Part shown: piece after piece, positions 25,285-40,200 of the stretch
How the letters are laid out: every line of letters starts with the position of its first letter
Position numbering within the stretch: the stretch's first letter is position 1
Notes under the pieces: generated by a model
Database searches by the model: none
Told to the model about the DNA's origin: nothing
What the model saw: only the letters and a program-made list of their open reading frames with translations
Translations under genes and position numbers: made by a program
NCBI GenBank assembly: GCA_935421135.1
Contig: OW285196.1
Coordinates: forward strand, 13,451,001 to 13,515,000
Direction of reading: 5' to 3'
DNA: 64,000 nucleotides
Source: Bugulina stolonifera
Lineage: Eukaryota > Bryozoa > Gymnolaemata > Cheilostomatida > Bugulidae

Positions 25285-28200
25285 TCACTCGTTTTTTAAG
25301 TTCACCTTTGATCGGCCGCTCTTGGAGCTTTTGACGTTGAGCTTAGATGAATTCAATTTTGAAGATTTACTCTTCACTTTTCTTTTCTTTCGGACAGACA
25401 TCAAACTTTCTCCACTCTTGAGGTAGTTACTGGTTGGTCGATGCTCTTCTCGAGCTATTCCATCATCCGCAATGGACACTTGGCTTCGTATGCCATGCAG
25501 TGTTACAGTAGATGTCTCCGCTTTCTTACCAATCTTATTTTTACGCTTTGCTTTCCCTTTTTCCTTTTTCATCGCTTTCTTGAAGTTTGAATCAGTTGAA
25601 TATTCGGGTAGCTGATAGTCGTTAGAAGCTGCCCCAAGGTTTTTGTCATCTATTTGAGCTGACAAGTTTATAAGCTTGCTGGTCGAATTGGGATCTATGC
25701 TGGGAATGTTCAACGTAGAAACTATTTTAGGTTTCTTTATGGGTTTGACCTCTTCGACCTCAGGTGGTGCCGTTTCTTCTTTCATATTATATTTTGGCTT
25801 CTTAGATTTCTTTGCTTTCAAAGGGTTATCCGATCCTAGTTTTTTAGCAGTACTGTCAGTGATTTTATTTTCTGTTTGCAAATTATCTCCCAGTGCCAGT
25901 TGGTTCATCCCATGATTAGCCAGGGCTTTACCTGAGGCCTGTGGAGCATCTTTTACAATCAAAAGCTTCATTTTCCTTTCTCTCCTGCCAATCAAGGTGC
26001 AGCCAGTTATCATCAGCGCCAGCTTAAATCGACATACAATAATATAATACAAAGTGATGCTGTATCAATGCACCTACTAACTGGAAGCCATCGAGTATGT
26101 ACATGTACGTATTATACTGCAAAAAATGTGCATAAAGGCGATGCATAAACGCATTACATTTACAAATACATTGTACATGTAAATGTACATATACATGCAC
26201 ATGAACATGTAGATGTTACACATTGCACGTTGTGTGTTACATGTACCTGTACATATTGTGTAGGTGCTCACAATACATTCATGGAGAGTATGTATGAATT
26301 CACATGTACCTGCGCATATGTACATATATGTATGAATGCACGTGTACATGTACATTTATATGCATATTATATATAGGTAGCATACTACAATGTAAGAGTG
26401 TGTATAAACTACACTAAAGGAGCGTCTCTCAATGTACATTACACGTACATTATACGTACATTACACGTACATTACACGTACATTACACGTACATTACACG
26501 TACATTACACGTACATTACACGTACATTACACGTACATTACACGTACATTACACGTACATTACACGTACATTACACGTACATATATATTCTTGAATTTTA
26601 AAACAGGTGTAAACCAGTGGTCAACCATTCACAATATAAAATAACTTGAAACGTCATATTCATTAAATAGGTGAATAAAACTAGTCTGGTATTGACATAC
26701 TTACACCCAGAACCATAGCAAGGATTACCAATGTGGACAACGCGCGGCCCCCTTTTGATCTTTCAGGAAGATGCTCCGCCACAAGCTGCTCAACACCCTT
26801 CTTATGGCTTTCATTAGCATGAAGCTCAGTGCAATCTTCAATCTCTAAGATTACAAAGTTTCTGCTAGTATTACCAGTTAGATTAAATGGTGTGCTGACG
26901 TTGATCAAGGAATTATTCTCATTAAAGTTGTCAGTAGTAAATAATTCAGTAAAAGTTGTAGCTTCTGACGCATGTTTTGAGAACGTCACTGCGGTGCTTG
27001 AGGTAGTGAGATTGTCTGCAAAAGGTTGCGTGCTGATACATTCACAACATCTGCTAGCATCTGTTGAGATGGCCGAGAGCTCAGATTCAGATGTGGATAG
27101 ATCATTGTACACAGTTGTGGTTGCGGTAGTCACAGGAACTGTAGTGGTGGTGGTTGTGGGTGTAGTGGTAGTTCTAGTGGGTGTAGTGGTAGTTGTTGTG
27201 GGTGTAGTGGTAGATGTTGTGCGTGTAGTGGTAGTTGTTGTAGGTGTAGTGGTAGTTGTTGTGGGTGTAGTGGTAGTTGTTGTAGGTGTAGTGGTAATTG
27301 TTGTGGGTGTAGTAGTAGTTGTTGTAGGTGTAGTAGTAGTTGTTGTGCCAAGACCTATTAAAAGTAATATCGCATGCAATTATTAGAAAATAATACAATA
27401 GCTCCGACAGTAGAGGGTTGGTGAATACTTTCTAAAAAGTCTCATCATTGCCGATCTGATACAGCAGAGTGTGTAGATGGGCTAATGATGGGCTAAGTGC
27501 TAGCAATGTATAAATACATTTTGTAATAGTACATGAGAGACTGTGGTCAAATCGGTGCAAATTTTGTTTAATCCCCATACATGTTTTAGCAGAATGCATA
27601 CTCACAAGCTATGTGCTTTATCCCATGCAGAGAAAATTTATACTAAATCTTGAACAAGTATGAATATTATTATTTGCTAAAATAGCTGTTCAGATATATT
27701 ATACACCCTTGCATCAAGTGTTTCTGTCACCAAAGACCTATATCCTCCTCAGTTAATTTAATCAACATTAGGATAGCTACATTACACTGGTAATCTCTTT
27801 CTTGACATCTACGGCACATTTTTAACGAATTCAAAGAGATAATGTAATGCCCGCAGTGAAGCTGAAAATGTTGATATATTCCAATCTCCTAGTTCTGAAA
27901 CACTCTATGACATACATGTACATGCGTGTAGATGCAAATTGCTAACCTCCATTTACAAGTATAATATTATATAATTCATCTACCTGTTATATTAAAGTGA
28001 ATAGGATAGTAGTCCTTCATTAAACCATAACTTGTAGTATTTATCTGAAGTTTTAGGCCGTAAATATTCATTCCGATATCTTCAGCTATAAGTGGGCGGA
28101 GCCTCAGTCTTCTTAAGTCTAAAATTAAATCTCAACCAATCAGTGTGCAGAATGTAGTCTAAAATATATTTGTTTATACATGTATGTAATGCTGTAAACA

Positions 28201-31200
28201 ACTTTGTTTTACATTGGTATGAGTAGACACCGATGTGATAGTTAAAAGCCCATGCGCTTTACTATCAAATATTACATGCAATACTAAAAGATATACAACA
28301 TAAAAATTCCCATATTCAATACACATGTCAGGTGAGCAATGTCTTAGACAGAATGTTGTATTTACTAGGAGAGATTGTCATGTCTGTGCGCAAAGTTTGG
28401 TCTGTGTATTCAATGTCCAGCTGGAAACTTGCAATGTCTCTTTGGCAGCTTAGACGACAGTCTGGCAGAAACTCTACAAACCAGGAGAGTTCATCGGCAC
28501 CATCATAACTGATATGTAGTTTGTACAGGTTCTTCTCTTCAACACTAAAGATTGACAGCACTGAACTAAGCTTTGAATATAAACATGGCATGCTTTTGGT
28601 AAGGTTTCTATATGAACGCAGCTACAAGTAATATTATCAAAGTAGTCGCGTGAGTTGAAAGGACATACGCACTTATATTGTACATTGCATATTTGGTTTG
28701 AAGTTATAAAAACGAAAGGAGGCTTGGTCTTACTGTGATAACTTTTTCATAGGTTCTGTGTTACATCGAAACAATCCATACATGGATTCATTAGTTCATT
28801 AGCATTAGATAACAAAGTTCAGAGCTGAGTTTACATGTAACTCTACATCACTAGAAATCAGTCTAAAATTTTTGGAACTACTAGAACTGAGGCTATAGAA
28901 CTGTTTAAAATGTTACTGCTTACGTGTGATTGAATCCCCTGGTCAAATCTTTGAAACAAACTTTACCAAATACATCCGTCATCGTGTTTAAAGGGCAAAC
29001 CTCAATGCATTCATTCTCAAACTGAACATTCTTGCATCGTTGACAATCTTTGTTGGACTAAAATTTATGAAATATTAGTCAATTGAAGGCTATTATGTGT
29101 ATGTGTGTAATGAGAAGGATTTATGCTAGCACTAACTGTGTGTCTGACGTTTCAGATTCGTAGATCGGTTATATCGCAAGAGTGTGTGCTGAATTATTTT
29201 TATAAAAAAATATACATGTAGTGACCCATCTTTCTATTTTTACATACTTCACCTCTCAAAATTTAAATTGAATATCTTGTGAAACTTCTATGACAGGTGC
29301 TCATATATCTAAAGGATGTGTAGAAGTCAACTTACTGGTCCCCTACACCCACCAATGCACTCCTCATGGCATTCTCCACATTGATTGGTTCCTACATACT
29401 GATCCAACCCGGCACAGCTCGGCAAACACCTTTTACCATGCTGAAAGTTTTTACACATTCTGCAATCATCTGGGGATTCTGGAGTGCAAGAAAGGCAGTG
29501 ACTCTCTGGCTCACCCACGCAGTCTATTGCACACTCACTGTTACACGTAAGACCTGGTTTAAACATAATAATACTATACACTGCTTATCTATCACTCGAA
29601 GCTGAGATTTTCAACAATATCTGTTTCTTGCTACACAAAAAGTTTTTTTTTTTAGTAAACAATTTATTAAATCAGTCTAACCAATTAAATTTAATATTAA
29701 AATTAAGCCCGATGGCCGACCCAAAATAGGTCGGGTACAACAAGAGATGCTTAAAATCATCCAAATCATCTACAAAACCAGCATCAAGCAATTTTAAGAG
29801 GTCAGCCCTCTTTACATGGGTATAAAAAGAACATAATTGCTCAGTAATGCACATTATAGGTATATAAGTGACAACCTACTACATAGACAAAAGGTATTAG
29901 ACTATTAGCTCATGTGTGTATGGAGGTTTTACCTTATTATAATACTATCCTAGCCAGTTAAACCATGCATGTATACTGATCACATGACCTACATGTAAGT
30001 CCATCAACAAGTTTAGAACCCTAAGACTGAGACTCTACTTGCTTGGAGGAAAAATACCCGTAGCTCATTGACACACCGAGATTTCTCATATGGAACTGAA
30101 AATTTTGCTTTATGTCCAAATCAAAGACAGAAATACGATGCACAGTAAATAGGTCAGAAAATTCCTGAGAAAATTGGTCTGCGTTGGAAATCTAGGTAAC
30201 AGGGACACTAATTTGTCACAATTTTATAATACTATTCTAGTGAGTATGCCATCAGATTCTCATACCTGATATACAGGCACCTGCTGTGCGTACTACGTTA
30301 TCTTCACTCATTGCTTTTAGTGCATGTGGAACATTCTCATCTCTTGGTAAGCATAAGAAAAGTGCATCTATGTATACACTGCCTCGGATCTGCCGAATCT
30401 CTGTCAATTCTATTCTATTCAAGCTTATAGCTTTCATCACCAGTGAGTATGATCTGAGGTAGTAAAGTTTATACTTCAATATCTTACATATACATTGTAC
30501 ATGTACATGTACATATACATTGTACATTGTACAATGTACATGTACATTGTACAATGTATATGTACATGTACATGTACACATACAGTGCAATTGTCAACAA
30601 ATGCAATTGCAACAATGCAATTGTCAACAAAAGTGACAACAGGAAAGATTGGCATTGTAGTGGTTGGAACAAAAATTGAGCACATTTCCTCTGGCCTACA
30701 ATGCTCACTGGGAGTTTCTGGCCTTATGAGTTGTGCTCTAACAAATGGTATCATGTACAACTCTTTCTACATGGAAATCATCTCTCCATCACAACAAATA
30801 ATTTAAAATAATATAGGTTATGGCTTGTTATCAGTATTTCAATGGCAAACAGTGGTATTATTTCCAGATAGTTTACTAATTGAACCCTGGGAAAAATGCT
30901 GGAGTTTCGGACAACGAAGGAGGTAAAATAAATTTCCATGGGAGTTCTACAGAATCCGGGAGATGTGGGAAGTATGCAATGATATTTTTGCGGATGACTC
31001 CAGATGGCAATAAAGTTACATGTAAATAAGGACTAGGGCTGCCTGAAACACTCCCATCTTGGTTCCCGAGTAGAAATGAGAACCTGAAGCACCTAGTGTA
31101 GTAATAACTCATAACACTTGTACACATATTGACAGTAAATTCCATAATAAAACGCTACAAACGACAAGGGAATGTACAGTGCATAGAAAAAGATGAGAAA

Positions 31201-34200
31201 AGCAGCAGAACTACCTGCTACAGAATTCAGTAGAGAACCTTGTACATAATTCTGTGGTTCTCCAATCACCAGATCCCAGTATGAATTGCAAATTCCAAAA
31301 ATTATTCCATTCGTTAAGTTCACCTGCTGCGGATGAACTAGGTACTATAATGAGACTCCCTGCTATCTCTCTGATGCTCCTCAACTTATCAGACAAGGAA
31401 GATGGCGCTTCTGAGGCTAGAATGTATATATTATAATAGTATTAGCGTATTGTAATGGTTTTTGGGAATTGTGCTGTCGTTCAAAATGAAGAGCCTAGGA
31501 GTGGTGCTAGGTCTTCTCATTACATGAAAGATTAACAGGTATTAGTAGTCAGTTAACTACACAAGACGACCCATGTGGTCCCGAGTCAATGCTTGTTTAC
31601 TATACTGAGAGAGAGAGTGATCCGACCTAGAAGGTGGTTCGGAAGGCAAGGTCGAAGACCTTGACAACTGGAACAACCTATCTACGAAGTGAAAGTCTCT
31701 GTATATAAGTATAGGATGTGTCTTTATTGAGATCCAAGCATTAACTGAGACAATGAACATAAAAGCAGTGTGTTTTATATAGTATAAGAACTTCTGGAGG
31801 AAGTTCCGGTAAAAAGGCCGACATAGTGTCATAAAAAGACAACGTAGTGTCGTCCGGAAATTGTGCAACAATATGGCGGCTGGAAGCCCGATGGCCAACC
31901 CAAAATAAGTCGGGTACAACAAGAGATGCTTAAAATCATCCAAATCATGTACAAAATCAACATCGGGCAATTCTAAGAGGTCGGCCCTCTTTACACATGG
32001 GTATAAAAAGAACATAATTGCTCAGTAATGCACATTATAGGTATATAAGTGACAATCTACTACATAGACAATTAGTACAAGTAAGTGTAATGCAATGTAA
32101 GTATATATGATTAGTGTCATGTAGTCGGGAGGCTATATTAGAGTTATACGTGGCCATTACAGTATGACAGATTTACAAGCCTATAGATTGTGGGCAGTAA
32201 GATACAAGTATTCAACATTGAGAAACAAGTTTCTGTTTGATACTAACATCCACACAAAATTTAAAACCATATCATGTATACGTATGCATACAATTACACA
32301 TACATTTGTCGTTCACATAAAATCATAACATCACGGGTAGAACAGACTAAAAGGTTCAGGGGGAGTTGCTTTTCTTTAACCCAAACATGCACATAGGTGG
32401 AGACCTACATGTACAGGTCGGTAAATAAAAGAGGACATATTTTTATAGAATTTAATGTCTACAATGTTGAGTTTAATCTAACATTTCAGAACTTGTATGC
32501 AGAGGTACAGAAAAAATAACATGGCTTCAACATGGCAGGCTGAGAAGGCTAAATCTACCAAAGTTGAAGATCACATGACCAGTCACATGAGAACATCCAG
32601 CCGGTATAGTCATGTGATTGCTTTCATTGTAGAGTGCATTCTTAAAGTCGCAATGCTTATCAGGGTAGTTATAAGCAGACTTAACACATTGCCTCTTCCC
32701 ATTTGGTTGGTGTCCATCCGGGCATTCTGATACACACGTGCTGTTATGTGTGAAGAATCCTACTAAAAATCAACGATACATTACATCACTTTCTCTTTAG
32801 ACCGACAGAGCATTACATTACTTCCTCTTTAGACCGAGAGAGCGTTACATCACAATTTCTCTTTAAATCAACAGTGCATTACACTACTTCCTCTTTAAAA
32901 CAACGATAAATCATATTACTTCCTCTTAAATCAATGGGGCATAACATCACCTCTTTAAAGTAAAAGTACATGAGATCATATCATGTTATAAGGACAACAG
33001 CTCAATAAAATGGCAAAGTTATTACATATATCAAGGTTTATCTTTCCAATATAGTGACCAGCTTAGATTTCAGCAGTTCAATATTACATAGCCGCCTTGA
33101 TTTAAGAGCACAAGATCTGAACTAAATCCGCAATGAAGCTTACAGTTTTCCCTCTCATATTTATATATTTCCACTTCTGCAAGGTAGAGATTTTGTGTGG
33201 AGATAATTGCGAATGTCCTCATAAAAGGGTATGGCTGTGCAGGATCTAAGAGATTACATGATTTCACTAGATGTCTGTTTGAACTAGGATCACTCGTCGA
33301 TTTGGAGCATCTCTGCCAATACATAGACGACGGAGCGCCTGCATCATCATACACTGAGATCATTAGTCTTGCGCCACTGAAGAGACGATCTAAAACAGTC
33401 GATGGAAGGCATTTATCAGAAACTTTTTATATTGTGAAATAAGTGTACTAAAGCTTTATATGTTGTGCCACCTTTGAGAAGATTAGTGCTAAAAGCTTTT
33501 TGTTTTCTCAAATTTTGAGAATTGAAAGAACTTTGAATACTGTTGGAATTTATTTTTGACTTTTGTATTTTGAAGTACTAATACAGCAAAATTTATGGTA
33601 AGATGATTTCCATAAATAAATCACCTCGTTATGTCTAGCAACATGCAACAAGCAGAATTCAAGCATAATAGAAAATATTCGGGGTTTTCTATTTAAAAGT
33701 AGCATGAGAGTAAACTTACAACAATCTTGATTGACATTGCAATGGAAGCCTCTATTAGTGTATATGATAGCATGGGAAAGCTGAATCAGTTTATCTGTAA
33801 CTATCTTCCACCAACGGTTATTTGTCACTTTGGTATCAACTCTTGTGAATTGTGCCTCTACTATACCATCGTTAGACATCAAGTCTATGGTTGTACCTTG
33901 CTTAGCCACATTTTCTCCCCCTTGAATGATTTTAACTGAGGTTCAGTGCGACAAATGATTAGTTCTACGATGATTTTGCAATCTGGATGTATATTTTAAT
34001 TGACTTGCTCTAGACCTCAACGTGGAGTGGTGCATCCTATTATGGCATTTCGGGCTCTGACAATAATAGAGTAAAATGCAGAAAAAAAGAATATTTTCAT
34101 CGCTTCAAAATATTTTTGAGTGTGTATATAAGAAAGAACTGTCAACTGCAGAGATGATACTTTGCATAAAGAGTTCAAATAAGTTATGAGTGCTATTACC

Positions 34201-37200
34201 AACCGAATCCATAGAGGTCCACCTTTTCCACTCTCTTTAACATATCGACCTTGTCAGAGGTTATCCCTATAGCGTTGACTAGGCGTATCTTTTCTCCAAA
34301 CTGACAAGTTAGCATATATACGTCACCAATATCTCCATAGCCATATTTACACAACTCCCATTGGTCGATGTCGATGTTAGGAATGTCAGATGTTCTGTCC
34401 CATTCATCAGCTCCGTTGGTGAAGAAAGTCACATCTTTTATTATCTCTTTAGGATTTGAACTGTCTAATAACAGGTAGAACTTTTTTAATTCTGAACATG
34501 GAAAACTAGAGCATATGCACACACACAAAGCTAAAGTGACAAGTTCTGGCTTGATTATACTTGGTTTTTATTGCAATGCAGTTTGGAGAGCTCACTATTA
34601 GCTGATGTCTATTCCAGAGTTGACAGTATGGAGACTATTTACTCACGTTTTCTATAGATCATTGCATAGTGGAACAGAATGTTCTGCTCATACTTTACTG
34701 TGAGCCATGGGCCAAGTTCTCGCCCACCTATTGGTATCCAAGTCACATTATTATGTTCAGTAATTACTGTTGAAATCTTATATTTCTTTGCTGTGAAAGG
34801 CAATCCTCCTGCAACATAATTATACAATTTAAATGATTACCGGGGTTTTTAATACAGATCACACTACCATTCTATCATACACTGTAGCGTAATGCTATAC
34901 AGCAAGTAGTACATGCATGTAGCACGACATTTCTATATGGTTATTTATCTGCACAAACCCAGAAACTTCAACATCACTCATATGAGTTCACGGACAAATA
35001 TTACTACTGGTAGCAAACAGCAGTGAAAACTTTGTACTGTGAATACAAAAGATCACTAGAACTACACAGCTAATCTAACACTATTAATAAAATTTCTAAA
35101 TGAGAAATGATTATAATATTGATGTTAAACTAACCTGGACACTCTCTTACACAGAACATGTCATAGAGTAAATATCCTGAAGAGGTAGTAGCAGCCGCAC
35201 TAGTGGTAGATGAGTCATCAACCAGCTGACACTCCGAAATACAAGAGCCATGTATATCTGAATAGTTTGGACATTCTGCAAACTGAAAAATGTTTTTGAA
35301 TTTTATTGCTTGGTAATGTCAATGCACAATACATCTTTGGCAAAAACCTTGAAATTATATGAACTGATTTACCATATGAAAGAAATAGGTTTTACACTTC
35401 ATTTGACGGAGGTAATTTAAGGCTATTCTGACCAAATTAGTTGATTTAGTCAAAAATATGTCGTGAAATACCTTCTTACTGTCAACAGATGAGAAAAAGT
35501 ATGTCATTTGAAGACAACCTCTAAACCTGCCACAAAATTTGTTTTCTAGGCTCTAGGGGTTATAAAACTTGAGTGTAAGTATTTCTATATTCACCATTTT
35601 GAAAAAGAAAGTTTTTCATGGTGAGAATTTACTGCTAATAAGAAAAACCAAAGTTTAACTTACCTTAAAACAGTCGTTGGAATTTCTCCCTCGGCATCCA
35701 TCTTTACATAAAACTGAACAGCACTGATCACTGCGTGTTCCAAAGCAACCATTAGTGCATGTAGAATGACACCCTTCATCAACTTGCTGACACTCAAGTT
35801 GGGTTGGTCCCCAACAATTAGGGCAAGCTGAGTCACAAGAGCCTAAAACATAAATATGAGCAGAAGGTGGCTCAGTTGGTTAGAGGATCAGCCCTGAGGT
35901 ACGCAGGCACTAAAGGTCCTGGGTTCGTTTCCCATTGCTGTCTACTGATTATTAGGCCTTTTGTAACACACAGGTAGGCCTGCAAAATAAGAGCAAATTG
36001 GGACAAGAATTTGCATCGTTACCCTTAAAGACACATCCATTACAATCCAATATTACCATTCCCTGGTTGATATGCGGATTAATAAAAAAACCTTTTTAAA
36101 CCATTTACATAAGAATAATAGAAACAGAATTGGTGAGCCTCAAACAGAATATTGTTTATACTGTTGTCTACAATAATTATCAACAAACACAAGTATCAAC
36201 ACTTGTCAACAAACAAACGTATCAACACTTTATCAACAAGCGAAAGTACTATGTATCATCACTTATCAACAAAGTCAAGTGTCAACACTAAACAGAGAGC
36301 ATGTGCTCAACTGTAACTAACTCTATGAATCAAATAGAGTTCTCACCAGCACAAGAAGGACCTTGCTCAGTGTGAGAAGTCTGTGATGCTGTATCTAGCA
36401 ATAATCTATCAAGATCTACACTGAACTGAACACAATTGGTGCTTCCGCTTACATTAAATACCACATTTCCATTTTCTACAGCTGAAATAATATAATTATA
36501 TAGATATGTAATGGGGATCTATGTTGGTATTAAAAAGTGCATAACTATTAGACTACTGGATGCAGGTAGATGTAGTACATGCATATGCAGTGTACAGTGC
36601 ATGCACTAATCGCCTGGCAATTAATTCAGATAATTTGCCTTAGCGACTTTTGGAGTTCACATTCTCAAAGATTTCGCTAATTGATGCTGCAGTAGTGCAA
36701 TGTCACTGATAGGTCCAAATTGCACCAATAGGAACACAGCTCATGGCAGCAAAGGTAGGATAACTATTAGTTTAATCGGGATCATGTTAGTAGGTGAAAA
36801 GGGGATAGTTTTCGACTGAACAAACTTTTCTTCACCTATCTTTGATTATAATTGTTGTATTCTTCTAACAGTTTATTTAATGTCTTATGTTACTGCTCAA
36901 TCTCAACTCTGACTTCACCATATAGCAGAAGTGTTTTTATACCAAAAAATATATCTAATATCTTACAGCTATAGCTATTCTAGCCAAAAGCTAGCTTTGC
37001 ACATAATATGACAGGAGGCGATGACTCCAACAAAACCCAACAGTAATTATTGTCATATTATAATGTCTCAACACCTCTTTCCTGAAATTTGATTATTCTT
37101 TTATTTGGGCTTCCGGTTACTTGTGGATCGTCTGGGGTTAGAACGTGTGTATGCACTTGGGTCTGGCATCCTGGGATTCCGGTATTTGATCTTCGGTGGT

Positions 37201-40200
37201 GTTGGTGGTGTATTGCGTTCAGGTTCTGTACTTCTCTCCTTATTTGTGTTGCTTGTAGGAGATTCAGGTATATGTATATCTTCTGGTGGTTCACCATCCT
37301 CTGCACTGACATGTCGAAGGTGTAACTGATCTATGTGCCTTTTCCAGACTGGTCCTCTTGGCATAATCTTGACCATTACCGATCTGCTTCCCAGAACTTT
37401 GGTGACCACTGCCTCTATCCATTTAGGTTGCCTGTTTCGTCTAGGTCCACAATATAGCGCATGGGGGTTCCTACATTAAAACAATGTAACTTCTTAGTTC
37501 TCTGAACGTCTTGCATTTGTTTTCCTTGAGCCAAATGAGCCGGAGAAGGTAACAGCACATCTATCTTTGTCCTGATCTGTCGTCCATTCAGTAGCTCACT
37601 AGGAGAGAATCCATAGGATAGCGGTGTTCGTCTATATTGCATTAGAAATTCCTGAAGAGCTTGGTTGGTGGAAAGAGTAGACTTCTTTAGAGACTGTTTA
37701 AATGATCCCACCATTCGTTCAGCTGCTCCATTAGTGACTGGATAGTAAGGTGCTCCTCGTAGGTGGATGATTCCCCTCTCTTTACACCACTGCTGAAACT
37801 CGTCTGAGGTGAAGCTTGTTTCATTATCTGTGACTATGGTATGAGGGTAACCAAAGTGAGCAAAATCTTTTTCCAGTAGGTCTGTAGTTGCTTTGGTAGA
37901 GGTAGAACTTGTTGGATGTATACAAGGATACTTGGTGTAAGCATCTACTAGGACCAGCCAATTGGTCCCCATGAAGTTGATTGCGTGGTCGATGTGTAGT
38001 CTGCTCCACGGCTTTTCTGGCATCATCCAAGGGTGAATTGGTGCCTTAGTTGGTTGGTTCTGATGTTCCCTGCAGGTGGTGCATTTCTGAGTCATCTCCA
38101 TAATGTCCTTGTCCATACGAGGCCAGTAGACTGCAGTGCGAGCCAGTTGCTTCATTCTCTGCATGCCAAAATGTCCCATATGTATCAGTTGTAACACTTC
38201 CTTTTGGAGAGATAGGGGAATTACCACTATGCTTCCATATAGTAAACATCCATTTTCGGTTGATAGTGATGCATTTAACTTCTGGAAATCCTTGATGCTG
38301 TAGCCTTCCAAGTTTGCTTCACTCTGATATGGATTCTGCTCTTCATCTTGCCAGCCTTCCCTGGTATATCTCATAATTTTGCTGAGTACTGGATCTTTAG
38401 CCGTTTCTTTCTTTAGCACTCCAGGTTCTGTTGGAGAGAGCTGTGTGCCAATAGCTTTGATACAGCAAACAGTGTCTATATCTTCTCCTTCTTCTTCTGC
38501 ATCAAACTTAGCATCAGGGCCACTAGGTAGTCTGCTGAGTACATCTGCATTTCCATGTTCTGATGTTCTGAGGTTTTCCTGTATTCAATGGAGTACTGAT
38601 ACTGGTTTAGTGTAAGTGCCCATCTGGCAAGTCTGTTGGCCGCCATAGCCGGTGTTGTTTTGTTGGGGCCAAACAGAGTAAGTAGAGATCGATGATTCGT
38701 TATTAGTATGAACCTCCTCCCATATAAGAACTGATGGAACTTGGTGATGCCAAAGATAATAGCTAGTGCTTCCTTTTGGGTTTGGCTGTATCCTCGTTGA
38801 GTCTGTGTCAGTGTCTTGCTTGCATGGGCAATTAGTCTTTCAGATCCATCTCCGTATCGATGGAATAGCACTACCCCGAGTCCCACTGCTGATGCATCAC
38901 AGGATATGCCTAACTTTAATGATGGGTCAAAATGTGCCAGGACAAGGTCACTGCATAACATCTGCTTCAGTTGAGAAAATGCTGCTTGTTGAATTGGTGT
39001 CCATTGCCATTTCTCTCCCTTTCTTAATAACTTCTGAAGAGGCGCTGTGACTGTTGATAGATCTGGTAGAAACTTGTGGTAGAATTGGATGGATCCCATG
39101 AAAGATTGTAGACCTGTTACATCGGTGGGTGGTGGCATCTTCTTTACATCTTCCACTCCAGATCCTTTTGCTATGCCTCCTTGAGATAGCTGGTGTCCCA
39201 GGTATTCTACTGTGTCTTCTGCAAAGACACATTTCTGGAGATTGCATCTTAACCCTCGGTCTTGCAGGCGTTGAAGTAGTCTGTGAAGATTGATTAGGTG
39301 GTCTTCTGCTGTTGCTCCGGACACTAGAATATCATCCAGATAGACAGTGACTCCAGGCATATCTTGGGTTAGTTGCTCCATAATCTCTTGGAAGTATACT
39401 GGTGCAGAACTTATTCCAAAAGGTAAGCGCTTCTGTAATAGGACTCCTCTGTGTGTGCTGAGTGCTAGTTTCTTTTGACTTTCTGGTGCTAAGCAAATCT
39501 GGTTGTACGCATCGGCCAAGTCGATCTTTGAAAAACCATGTCCGCCTCCTAGCTTCCTCATCAGTTCTTCTGGTAAAGGGATTGGCTGACGATGATCTTC
39601 TAGCTGTGCGTTGACTGTCACTGAGTAGTCTCCACAAACTCTCAACTTCCGTCTTGGTTGTCCAGGTAGCTGTGCTTTTCTTATTGGTGCTACGGGAGTA
39701 CCATAAGAGTTAAACTGTACAGGTTCCCAGACTCCTCTACTGATTCCAGCATCATACGCTTGGCCTAAATCTTCTTGGATGGCATATGGTACTGGTTTGC
39801 AGAAAATAGGCTTACTGTCTTGTCTGAACTTCACTTCTAGTTCAAAATCCTTTAGACATCCTAATTCTGGCGTAAAGAGATCCTTGAACTCTGAGGTTAG
39901 TCTTCTGCATGCTTCCTTAAGGTTGCTGCTGATTGTGAGAATGTATGTATGTTGTCTTCTATCGGCTTGTGGCATCAGAGAATCTAGGGAGATGTCTAGC
40001 TGTTGGATTCCACCTCTGCCCAGAAGGTTGAGATTAGGTATTTTGCTGATTACAAAATGAAGGGGTTTCTCTTGCTGACCTCCTACTTTGGTGTTGAGTG
40101 TACACGTGCCTATAATCTCTATCGGGTGATGGGTAGCTGACTCATAGTGAATCAGTGGTGGTTGCAGTGTAGGTGCTCCTAGTCTTCTCCAATTGTGTTC

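Noticed and set aside
25285..26022. Hidden kinase or SH2-type domain in the receptor tail
   Set aside because: The tail was read through; no glycine-rich loop, catalytic or metal-binding motif is present, only basic low-complexity sequence.
26398..26644. Thr/Tyr/His-rich plus-strand frames
   Set aside because: By-product of the 11-bp tandem repeat in a receptor intron.
26829..27386. Plus-strand Val-rich frame of 185 codons
   Set aside because: It is the antisense shadow of the Thr-repeat exon of the receptor, which has matching splice sites and phase.
30476..30806. Overlapping frames on both strands near 30.5 kb
   Set aside because: They read through the TACATGTACA palindrome cluster. The only supported coding sequence nearby is the receptor exon 30453-30266.
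31093..31323. Alternative receptor exon with a hydrophobic segment (LIFFYALYIPLSFVAF)
   Set aside because: It overlaps an intron in a different frame. Using the donor at 31269 and acceptor at 31093 keeps phase and fits the L-domain pattern.
35863..35945. Functional tRNA gene
   Set aside because: Internal promoter boxes are good but the acceptor stem does not pair clearly, so it is called SINE-like.
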